Below are positions 1 through 5,397 of a stretch of 33,203 bases of DNA, piece by piece. The notes under the pieces were generated by a model. It did no database searches, was not told where the DNA came from, and saw nothing but the letters and a program-made list of their open reading frames with translations. Source of the stretch: DHVE2 group archaeon (GTDB lineage: Archaea > Thermoplasmatota > Thermoplasmata > Thermoplasmatales > Aciduliprofundaceae); the NCBI GenBank assembly GCA_015521465.1, contig WAOD01000001.1, positions 1 through 33,203 of the forward strand, given 5' to 3'. How positions within the stretch are numbered: position 1 is the stretch's first letter; every line of letters starts with the position of its first letter. Position numbers and translations under genes: made by a program.

Positions 1-141
1 ATTGCTTGGAAAACCCGTAAAAAATTAATTTATAAAAAAAGTTAAAAACAACATATATAACTAAAACACAGTAAAATAGCCATTTTTAAAAAGATTTCTT
101 CTGAAAACAAAGTTTTTTAGGCATTACGACAATAATCCACT

Positions 142-468
142 GTGAGAAAGTATCAGGGAAAAAAGAGATACGCAAAAAAGATAGCAAAGGAGAGGATAGA
201 GATACTGTTTAGTATGGCCAATAAAGCCACAAAAAATAACGAGTTTGATCTTGCAAGAAGATACGTGGACTTAATTCTAAAAATATCCCGTAAGTACAAG
301 GTAAGGCTAAAAAAAGAGCAGAAATATAGGATATGCAAGAAATGCCACACCTATCTGGTTCCTGGAAAAACGGCAAAGGTCAGGCTTAAGAAAGGTAAAG
401 TTGTGGTAAAATGCGAGAGGTGCGGTAATTACAAGAGATATCCAATAAAGAGAATGACCTCAAAATAA
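142..468 (+). CDS. rnp4: Ribonuclease P protein component 4 (Rpp21/Rpr2 family)
   Basis: This is a protein subunit of archaeal RNase P, the ribonucleoprotein that trims the 5' leader from precursor tRNAs. The 108-residue product has the family layout: a basic helical N-terminal half (roughly 1-55) and a C-terminal zinc ribbon with two Cys pairs, CKKC at 65-68 and CERC at 91-94. Length and high Lys/Arg content fit archaeal Rpp21 homologues. The start is GTG at 142. There is no clear Shine-Dalgarno site before it; a weak T-rich TATA-like element lies near 110-120. The gene ends 5 nt before the convergent gene at 474. The 141 bases upstream are AT-rich with TATA-like stretches (CATATATAAC near 51-60) and hold no other feature I can support. 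Confidence 0.9.
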   Translation: MRKYQGKKRYAKKIAKERIEILFSMANKATKNNEFDLARRYVDLILKISRKYKVRLKKEQKYRICKKCHTYLVPGKTAKVRLKKGKVVVKCERCGNYKRYPIKRMTSK

Positions 469-473
469 AAAAT

Positions 474-704
474 TTACTCTGTGATGGTTTCTATCTGGAA
501 CAGAACGTTATAACCCTTTAGAGTGGCATGAATTTTATCGGCAAACCAAATAGCTTCGTCCACACCTGCACCATCATCCCACTCGTAAACCATATCATAG
601 GCACCGGTTATAGGCTTGAACCCCAGAGACTGCAATCTGGCTATAACCTCGCTGGGCGGAGCGCCCTCGCTGTTGAAAGTCACCTTCAGGTAAGTCCTCA
701 TCAT
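474..704 (-). CDS. Small conserved-looking protein of unknown function
   Basis: I do not recognise this family. The product is an acidic soluble protein of about 76 residues with alternating strand/helix character, including the stretch YLKVTFNSEGAPPSEV and a Trp/Asp-rich centre (YEWDDGAG). It has no membrane segment and no Cys. The track starts it at TTG 749. A TATA-like box on the minus strand at 728-735 lies 28 nt upstream of ATG 704, so a leaderless start at 704 (or the adjacent ATG 701) fits better. Translation from 749 would place the promoter inside the gene. It converges with the RNase P gene and is divergent from the CDF transporter. Protein-like composition supports it being real; the function is unknown. 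Confidence 0.65.
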   Translation of the reverse strand: MMRTYLKVTFNSEGAPPSEVIARLQSLGFKPITGAYDMVYEWDDGAGVDEAIWFADKIHATLKGYNVLFQIETITE

Positions 705-725
705 CAGAGAAGAGAATAACTCACC

Positions 726-738
726 GATATTTATGTTT
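726..738 (-). promoter_or_regulatory. TATA-box promoter of the 474-704 gene
   Basis: On the minus strand the element reads AAACATAAATATC. Its centre is about 28 nt from ATG 704, the usual archaeal TATA-to-start spacing for leaderless mRNA. It decides the start codon of the small minus-strand gene. Confidence 0.5.
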
Positions 739-841
739 TTCCTAAACAACTAGTTGAACTTGACGGGACACACAACCGGAGATATCGTACATAAATTTAA
801 AACTCAAAAACACACCTGCCCTACAAAAAATATGAGAAATT

Positions 842-868
842 CTTAAGTATAAATTCGCATTTGAGTAA
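842..868 (+). promoter_or_regulatory. TATA box plus putative operator of the CDF transporter gene
   Basis: A TATA-like element (TTAAGTATAAA) is followed directly by AATTCGCATTTGAGTAA at 852-868, just before GTG 872. The whole 27-nt block matches 23 of 27 positions of the block at 2036-2062 in front of the DUF5320/NifX operon; the 17-nt downstream part differs at a single base. A site between TATA box and transcription start is a classic repressor position in archaea. The regulator is not identified. Confidence 0.6.
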
Positions 869-871
869 AAA

Positions 872-2017
872 GTGGATTCAAAAAACACGCTAATATACGG
901 GGCACACGTGGCTAGGAACGTTAGCATAATAACTCTTGCTCTATCATTTTCCAAGCTAATTCTTGCGTATTACACAAACTCCGTGTCCATCATGGCAGAT
1001 TCATACCACAGTTTCGCGGACATAATACCCATATCAGCAGCCTGGGTTGGATTAAAAATAGCACAGAAACCAAGAAACGAAAAATTTCCATACGGATACT
1101 ACAAAGCGGAAAACCTGGCTACATTTGTGGCAAGCATCTTCATATTTATTTTAGCATATGAGATAATCACAAAAAGCATATCCTCGATATACCACCATTC
1201 AGAAGTAGCCCATACTCTTTTAGGGTCAGTAACCATGATAGTGTTTGTTGGCATATCATACGCTCTTCACCTATATCAGCACAGCGCTGCAAAGAAAACA
1301 GGGTCCCAGGCACTCCTGGCAAACGCAAGGGAAACTAAAATGGATGTGGTGTTTTCTTCCTTTGTTTTAATAGGGTTTGTGCTTGCAAGTATGGGCTACA
1401 CATGGATAGGTAGCACTGTTGGTTTTATAATTTCATTATTTGTTATTCACGCCGGATGCCAGAGCATGAGAGACTCCATTCTCTCCCTAATGGATGCTGG
1501 ATTATCAAGAGAAGAAATTGAAAAGATAAAAAAGGTGATTTTGGAAACCCCGCGGCTAAGGGAAGTAAAAAGAATTTACGCAAGACGCTCAGGTCCATTT
1601 GTTATGGTGGAAGCAGAGATTTCAGTACCCGCAAACCTGAATGTTAATCAGGCTCACATGGTGGCCACAGAAGTGGAAAAAAGACTTGTTGAACTAAAAG
1701 AAGTGGACCATGCATTCGTCCATGTGGAGCCACCCAACAACAGTGTTAGGATAATAGCAATTCCTGTGAGAGAAAAAGGCGTGCCGAGCAAGGAATTTGG
1801 CTCTGCTCCATATTTTGAAATATACAGAGAATACAATAATAAGAGGGTATTCCTGAAAAGAATAGAAAACCCTGGAGCATCTCTGGAAAAGAAGAAAGGT
1901 GTAAAGGCTGCACTGTTCCTTATAGAGCATGGAGTTGACCGTGTAGAAGTGTTAAACATAGGTGATGATAGCCGTAAAATCCTGGAAGATTCTGGTATAA
2001 TTATATCTACTGAATAA
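872..2017 (+). CDS. CDF family cation efflux transporter with C-terminal NifX-like domain
   Basis: This is a cation diffusion facilitator, a membrane antiporter that exports divalent metal ions. Residues 1-200 hold the hydrophobic helices. The metal site of helix 2 is visible as H46xxxD50 (ADSYHSFAD); the helix 5 site appears as E154xxxD158 where zinc CDFs usually have HxxxD, so the metal may not be zinc. Residues 205-290 form the cytosolic ferredoxin-like CDF domain, ending HAFVHVEPP. Residues 293-381 are an extra domain resembling the dinitrogenase iron-molybdenum cofactor family (NifX/NifB C-terminal type; compare GSAPYFEIY and KAALFLIEHGVDRV). The GTG start follows the TATA/operator block by 4 nt, so the mRNA is nearly leaderless. 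The CDF call is secure; the metal is unknown. Confidence 0.9.
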   Translation: MDSKNTLIYGAHVARNVSIITLALSFSKLILAYYTNSVSIMADSYHSFADIIPISAAWVGLKIAQKPRNEKFPYGYYKAENLATFVASIFIFILAYEIITKSISSIYHHSEVAHTLLGSVTMIVFVGISYALHLYQHSAAKKTGSQALLANARETKMDVVFSSFVLIGFVLASMGYTWIGSTVGFIISLFVIHAGCQSMRDSILSLMDAGLSREEIEKIKKVILETPRLREVKRIYARRSGPFVMVEAEISVPANLNVNQAHMVATEVEKRLVELKEVDHAFVHVEPPNNSVRIIAIPVREKGVPSKEFGSAPYFEIYREYNNKRVFLKRIENPGASLEKKKGVKAALFLIEHGVDRVEVLNIGDDSRKILEDSGIIISTE

Positions 2018-2035
2018 TCGCCTTTGTGCAAAATG

Positions 2036-2062
2036 TTTAAATATTAATTCGCATTTGTGTAA
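2036..2062 (+). promoter_or_regulatory. TATA box plus putative operator of the DUF5320/NifX operon
   Basis: TTTAAATATT is followed by AATTCGCATTTGTGTAA (2046-2062). It is the second copy of the block at 842-868. Transcription would begin near 2064. That gives either a leaderless start at ATG 2064 or a 12-nt leader carrying GGTGAT (2066-2071) for ATG 2076. Confidence 0.6.
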
Positions 2063-2075
2063 TATGGTGATAAAC

Positions 2076-2348
2076 ATGCCATATGGAGATTGCACAGGAC
2101 CAGATGGAAGAGGCCCGAGAAGAAGATTGCTGGGAAGAGTAGGCGACTTTTTCAGAGGCAGGTATAATGGATATGGATACAATATGTATGATGAAGTCCC
2201 TCCCGTGTACGGTTATGGGCAGGGCTATGGACTTGGCAGGGGACGCGGCAGAGGAGGTAACGGAAGAAAATGGCAAGGTTACGGACAGGGCTCCGGCCGT
2301 GGAAGAGGATACGGTCAAGGAAGGAGAGGAAGAGGAGGAAGATGGTAA
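2076..2348 (+). CDS. DUF5320-like Gly/Arg/Tyr-rich protein
   Basis: This is a 90-residue, strongly basic low-complexity protein. Its first residues, MPYGDCTGPDGRGP, match the typical opening of DUF5320 proteins (MPxGDxTGPxGxGP). Those are small proteins of unknown function often encoded beside NifX-like and Mrp/NBP35-type genes, as here. The remainder is Gly/Tyr/Arg repeats (GYGQG, GRGRG). The track starts at TTG 2055. I chose ATG 2076 because the family motif starts there and GGTGAT precedes it by 4 nt; ATG 2064 is the alternative. The stop codon is directly followed by the next ATG. It is the first gene of a four-gene operon. A metal or RNA-binding role is possible, but nothing in the sequence proves either. 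Confidence 0.7.
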   Translation: MPYGDCTGPDGRGPRRRLLGRVGDFFRGRYNGYGYNMYDEVPPVYGYGQGYGLGRGRGRGGNGRKWQGYGQGSGRGRGYGQGRRGRGGRW

Positions 2349-2570
2349 ATGCCCAGATACAGAAATTCGTTTGCGTTCGGGTTTCCCGCAAGAACTGCAC
2401 CGATTGACGCGGTGAGAATATTAATAGATGTGAGCATAGTTGCCGTGTTAATTGCTCTGCTCTTCGTGGCTCTGCCCTACGTCATTATTCTCATAATACT
2501 CTTCATTGGCAGGTACATTGCGGGAAACTACAGATTTGGAAGATATTACGGAAGAGGTAGAAGATGGTAA
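2349..2570 (+). CDS. Small membrane protein with one or two hydrophobic segments and basic ends
   Basis: I do not recognise a family. The 73-residue product has a basic N-terminus, a long hydrophobic stretch at about 24-57 (ILIDVSIVAVLIALLFVALP and onward) that could cross the membrane once or as a tight hairpin, and a Gly/Tyr/Arg tail (RFGRYYGRGRRW) like the tails of its neighbours. Its ATG abuts the TAA of the previous gene, so translation is probably coupled; no separate SD is evident. The shared tail and position between two DUF5320-like genes suggest it tethers or partners those proteins at the membrane. That role is inference only. Confidence 0.65.
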   Translation: MPRYRNSFAFGFPARTAPIDAVRILIDVSIVAVLIALLFVALPYVIILIILFIGRYIAGNYRFGRYYGRGRRW

Positions 2571-2593
2571 AAACGCAAAAAGGAGGTGATAAA

Positions 2594-2968
2594 ATGTACG
2601 GATATTATGGCTATGGATACGGATATGGAAGAGGATTTGGATTCGGCCGCCGGGGACGCGGCATGGGCAGAGGATTTGGTAGAGGCTTCGGGTACGGAGC
2701 CACACTCGGATATTGCCCCTGGACAGGTATGCCCCGTGGGTGGAGATGGATGTACCCATACGGAGCTCCTTACGGTAGCTATGGCGGTTACGCAAATTAT
2801 CCGCAGGTAGTTCCGAGAGCTTACGCACCCTACGGGCAGTATTACCCTTACGGACAAAACTCGCAGCAGCTCCAAGTTGATGAAAAAGCCACCCTGCAAG
2901 ACGAAGCAAAATTCTTGGAAGAGAGACTGAAAGAAATAGAAGCAAGGCTCAAAGAACTGAAAAGGTGA
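2594..2968 (+). CDS. DUF5320-like Gly/Tyr-rich protein with C-terminal coiled coil
   Basis: The 124-residue product has a Gly/Tyr/Arg/Phe-rich first part (YGYGYGYGRGFGFGRRGRG), a Trp/Pro/Tyr-rich middle (GYCPWTGMPRGWRW), and a C-terminal charged heptad region (about 95-124, EERLKEIEARLKELKR) that should form a coiled coil. Low-complexity Gly-rich sequence plus a terminal coiled coil is the DUF5320 layout. The track start at 2564 is wrong: ATG 2594 is preceded by AAGGAGGTGAT, the strongest ribosome site in the window. The gene ends in TGA overlapping the GGTGA that serves the next gene. The function of this family is not established; its coiled coil resembles the one on the next protein, so the two may pair. 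Confidence 0.75.
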   Translation: MYGYYGYGYGYGRGFGFGRRGRGMGRGFGRGFGYGATLGYCPWTGMPRGWRWMYPYGAPYGSYGGYANYPQVVPRAYAPYGQYYPYGQNSQQLQVDEKATLQDEAKFLEERLKEIEARLKELKR

Positions 2969-2973
2969 AAAAC

Positions 2974-3459
2974 ATGAGAGTTGCAATCACGGCAGATGTG
3001 GCAAGTGAAACAGCACCGGTTTCAATGGTATTCGGAAGATGCCCTTACTATGCAATATACGACACAAATACAGGACACCTCGATTTTGTTGCCAATCCTG
3101 GAGGCATGCTGCCCAGAGGTGCAGGAGTGCAGGCGGCGCAGTTCCTTATAGAACAGGGAGTGAATATGCTGGTAACTGCGGGAGTTGCTGGACCTAACGC
3201 TTCAATGGTTTTGACACAGGCAGGGATACAGGTAGTCAACGGATTTCAGGGGAGAATAATCGACGCTGTAGAGGCTATCAAAAACGGGAATCTAAAGATA
3301 GGATACACACAGGTTGCACCAGCACCGATGGCTCCGCAGTACATGCCTGTGGAAATAAGTCCAGAGGAAGAAATCAGAATGCTGGAAGAAGAAGAGGCAA
3401 GAATAAAAGAGAGACTTGAAGAAATTAGGAAGCGTCTTAGCGAGCTTAATAATCAATAA
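2974..3459 (+). CDS. NifX-like (dinitrogenase iron-molybdenum cofactor family) protein with coiled-coil tail
   Basis: Residues 1-110 form the NifX/NifB-C-type fold: MRVAITADV opening, GRCPYYAIYD, then QAAQFLIEQGVNMLVTAGV, close in pattern to the C-terminal domain of the CDF transporter upstream. Relatives in nitrogen fixers bind iron-sulfur-molybdenum cofactor precursors. Archaea without nitrogenase also carry such proteins, where the ligand is unknown. Residues 128-161 are a Glu/Arg-rich coiled coil (EEEARIKERLEEIRKRLSEL) like that of the preceding gene. The track starts at GTG 2965, but that GTG is part of the SD GGTGA, and ATG 2974 follows at 5 nt. No nif genes are present in the window. 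Role in iron-sulfur or metal handling is inferred from family and context. Confidence 0.8.
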   Translation: MRVAITADVASETAPVSMVFGRCPYYAIYDTNTGHLDFVANPGGMLPRGAGVQAAQFLIEQGVNMLVTAGVAGPNASMVLTQAGIQVVNGFQGRIIDAVEAIKNGNLKIGYTQVAPAPMAPQYMPVEISPEEEIRMLEEEEARIKERLEEIRKRLSELNNQ

Positions 3460-3466
3460 TATCTAT

Positions 3467-3489
3467 GTTTTTCTTCTATTTTCATTTTT
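3467..3489 (+). terminator. T-rich terminator after the NifX operon
   Basis: Several T runs (GTTTTTCTTCTATTTTCATTTTT) begin 8 nt after the stop codon at 3459, matching the oligo-T termination signals of archaea. No stem-loop is present. Confidence 0.45.
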
Positions 3490-3521
3490 AATAATCACTA
3501 CACAAAACTTAAATAATCACT
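3490..3521 (+). promoter_or_regulatory. TATA box with two copies of AATAATCACT upstream of a KaiC-like gene
   Basis: The TATA element TTAAATAAT (3509-3517) is centred 26 nt before ATG 3539, predicting a leaderless mRNA. The 10-mer AATAATCACT occurs at 3490-3499 and again at 3512-3521, 22 bp apart, the second overlapping the TATA box. This direct repeat may be a regulator site. Confidence 0.45.
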
Positions 3522-3538
3522 TTGCAGTGTTAGATTAT

Positions 3539-4246
3539 ATGCGAATTAGGACAGGAATACTTGGATTTGACAACATCGTTCAAGGGGGATTCATCCCCAA
3601 CAGGGTTTACATAGTAGCGGGGCCCCCTGGAGCTGGCAAGACCACTTTTGGCGTGCAGTTTTTAATTCAGGGTGCAAAGGAGGGGGAAAGGGGATTATAC
3701 GTATCTCTGACTGAAGATCCTAGGAATATCATAGAGGACATGTCTTCGTATTCATTTAACATAAGAAGGTACACCCTGGCAGGGCTGGTTCTGTTTGTGG
3801 ACATGGGCCCTCTGAGCATACAGTACATGAACGCTATAAAGAACAAAGAAAATGTCAAAAGTCCGTACGTTGATGAGGTATTCAAGAAAATAAGCGCTTT
3901 AGTAAAACTAAAAGGAGTGAAAAGGATAGTCATTGATTCTGTTTTAACCCTCAAGTACGGAAGCAGAACTAAAGAAGACCAGAACAGGGAGATTGCAAGA
4001 TTCTTCAGAAGTCTCAAGGACCTCAAAGCCACCACCTTGATTCTTTCAGAAATGACTGACCTGTCCAATTACAGTCCTGAACATTACATGGCACATGGAG
4101 TGATATTCCTGCATAACTTCTTAAATGGAAACACCATGACGAGGGCACTACAGGTAATTAAAATGAGGGGGACAAAACACGATTGTGACATGCACAAGAT
4201 GGAGATAACCACCGACGGAATTAAAGTGTTTAACACGAAGGTGTGA
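3539..4246 (+). CDS. KaiC/RAD55-like RecA-superfamily ATPase
   Basis: This is a single-domain ATPase of the archaeal KaiC-like/RAD55 group, 235 residues. It starts MRIRTGILGFDNIVQGGF, typical of KaiC domains. It then shows Walker A GPPGAGKT at about 27-34, the YVSLTEDP strand, Walker B in RIVIDSVLTL, and the C-terminal signature IKMRGTKH. The track start at 3416 adds 41 hydrophobic residues; the TATA box 26 nt before ATG 3539 and the family alignment both favour 3539. KaiC-like proteins in archaea are signalling or regulatory ATPases (FlaH/ArlH of the archaellum is one relative), but substrates are rarely known. It precedes the CheC-like gene by 3 nt with an AAGGTG SD between them, so the two are probably cotranscribed. 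Confidence 0.85.
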   Translation: MRIRTGILGFDNIVQGGFIPNRVYIVAGPPGAGKTTFGVQFLIQGAKEGERGLYVSLTEDPRNIIEDMSSYSFNIRRYTLAGLVLFVDMGPLSIQYMNAIKNKENVKSPYVDEVFKKISALVKLKGVKRIVIDSVLTLKYGSRTKEDQNREIARFFRSLKDLKATTLILSEMTDLSNYSPEHYMAHGVIFLHNFLNGNTMTRALQVIKMRGTKHDCDMHKMEITTDGIKVFNTKV

Positions 4247-4249
4247 GGT

Positions 4250-4906
4250 ATGAGATGCCCTGTATGTGGTTCAAGAAATGTGAAAAAGTTAAAAACCGGA
4301 AGCTACCAGTGCTTAGATTGCGGATTTATTTTTTATCCTGAAAGAGATGCTATCATAGACCTCAGAGATTTTGTCAGTGCAGATGAACTCACAGAGGAAG
4401 AGAAAGAAGTAATAGGCGAAAAAATAAAAGAAGCAGGGGAAGAGATGACAAAGGAAACATACAGCGAGAATATCAAACACATGTTCAAGAAGGACGTGTC
4501 CATAGAAGACATTGCCACCAGATACAGAGAGAGCGAGTATCTTTACGGTATTTTCATTGATTTTGAAGACAGTGTATCGGGCACGTTACTTTTAATAATT
4601 CCTGAAAGCGAAATATCGGGAATAATAAACAAGTACAAAGGAGGAGTAGTATCTTCGCTGAAATCCATGGCAAGAGATTCCTTTGAGGCTTTCATCAAAA
4701 AGCTTTCATGGGACGCAAAAATAAAGAACATAGATATAGCATACGATACAATGAATGCACTCATGAACTATCTGTCTTCAGAGGTGGATAGAGATAAGAA
4801 CATACTCATGCTTAACTACCAGCTAATTTCCGATGAAGAACCAAAGGGAGAGCTTCTATTTCTGCCCTCAAAAAATACATTGAGATTACTTAGAGGATTC
4901 ATGTAA
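4250..4906 (+). CDS. Zinc-ribbon protein with possible CheC/CheX-like domain
   Basis: Residues 1-30 are a zinc ribbon with CxxC pairs at 3-6 and 21-24, similar to TFIIB-type or short rubredoxin-like ribbons. A charged helical linker (about 45-95) follows. Residues 100-218 show alternating strands and helices with phrases like SGTLLLIIPESEISGII and GELLFLPSKNTLRLL. These resemble the repeated strand-helix elements of CheC/CheX/FliY phosphatases, which act on phosphorylated CheY. I do not see an unambiguous catalytic E-x-x-N motif, so the CheC assignment is tentative. The gene follows a KaiC-like ATPase by 3 nt. A CheY-like receiver is encoded about 5 kb downstream, which makes a phospho-signalling role plausible but unproven. 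Confidence 0.6.
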   Translation: MRCPVCGSRNVKKLKTGSYQCLDCGFIFYPERDAIIDLRDFVSADELTEEEKEVIGEKIKEAGEEMTKETYSENIKHMFKKDVSIEDIATRYRESEYLYGIFIDFEDSVSGTLLLIIPESEISGIINKYKGGVVSSLKSMARDSFEAFIKKLSWDAKIKNIDIAYDTMNALMNYLSSEVDRDKNILMLNYQLISDEEPKGELLFLPSKNTLRLLRGFM

Positions 4907-4972
4907 GTTCTCAAACATTTTTTTAATCTTTTCATCGTATATTATTATCCATGTATCTTTTTTCGAGTTCAT
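4886..4972 (-). CDS. Candidate 28-residue leaderless small protein gene
   Basis: This ORF is too short for the supplied track. ATG at 4972-4970 on the minus strand is followed by 27 sense codons and TAA at 4888-4886. The product is charged and helical, containing KKDTWIIIYDEKIKKMFENL. A TATA-like box, CTTTAAATAGG on the minus strand (rc of 4993-5003), is centred 26-27 nt upstream of the ATG, the same spacing as the other leaderless genes here. The last 21 nt overlap the 3' end of the convergent zinc-ribbon/CheC-like gene. I recognise no homologue. The combination of promoter spacing, a proper stop and protein-like residues makes it more than a random ORF, but at this length chance is not excluded. 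Confidence 0.45.
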   Translation of the reverse strand: MNSKKDTWIIIYDEKIKKMFENLHESSK

Positions 4973-4992
4973 GATTAATAATACTTCAAATA

Positions 4993-5003
4993 CCTATTTA
5001 AAG
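4993..5003 (-). promoter_or_regulatory. TATA-box promoter for the 28-codon small ORF
   Basis: On the minus strand the element reads CTTTAAATAGG, near-identical to the promoters of the two pilin-like genes (CTTTAAATAAGG). It has no larger gene to serve in either direction. ATG 4972 lies at the expected leaderless distance. Confidence 0.5.
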
Positions 5004-5031
5004 CCCCCGCAATGAAAATCTTAGGAGATTA

Positions 5032-5388
5032 TCACTTGTGATTTTTTCTGAGAAAACGGGGAACGCTGAAAAATTTAGGTTGAAAATCTGGAATTTCAAT
5101 AGCCGCCAACTCTCTCACGGGCATGTTTTTGTGCTTATCAGCTATCTTTCTCTCATCTATCAAATCAACGCTTTTCTTTCGCTCCCCATCAACCTTGCCC
5201 CTATCATACGCTTCCCTAACTTTATCCAAAATCCCCTCCTGCACCGCAATACTCTCTATTTCCTCCCGCTTTCTACGAACCCAGCCTACAGATTCGTAAT
5301 GGCGGTAGTATCCAACCTCAAAGCCTAACTTGTAAGCTTCCTTTAACAGCTCCTTTTTCTCATCAACCTTGTTCTTCTTACTGAACAT
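5032..5388 (-). CDS. Charged cytosolic protein of unknown function, downstream of the archaellin-like gene
   Basis: I do not recognise this family. The 118-residue product is highly charged (Lys/Glu/Arg), mostly helical in its first 85 residues (KKELLKEAYKLGFEVGYYRH), and ends in a Pro/Phe/Lys-rich tail. It has no signal peptide, membrane segment or Cys. GAGGTG (rc of 5394-5399) overlaps the TGA of the archaellin-like gene and lies 5 nt before ATG 5388. The track start GTG 5394 is part of that SD. It is therefore the second gene of a two-gene operon with the filament protein, so an assembly, chaperone or regulatory partner is a fair guess. That is inference from position only. Confidence 0.65.
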   Translation of the reverse strand: MFSKKNKVDEKKELLKEAYKLGFEVGYYRHYESVGWVRRKREEIESIAVQEGILDKVREAYDRGKVDGERKKSVDLIDERKIADKHKNMPVRELAAIEIPDFQPKFFSVPRFLRKNHK

Positions 5389-5397
5389 AACCACACC

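Noticed and set aside
742-954. Minus-strand 70-residue ORF upstream of the CDF gene
   Set aside because: It overlaps the CDF start, promoter and operator, and has no family or promoter of its own.
3416-3538. N-terminal hydrophobic extension of the KaiC-like ATPase in the track
   Set aside because: It overlaps the previous gene, spans the TATA box and terminator, and is absent from the family; ATG 3539 is the supported start.
5038-5328. Plus-strand 96-residue ORF opposite the charged unknown protein
   Set aside because: The minus-strand frame has an SD coupled to the archaellin-like gene; the plus frame has only a non-ATG start and no SD.
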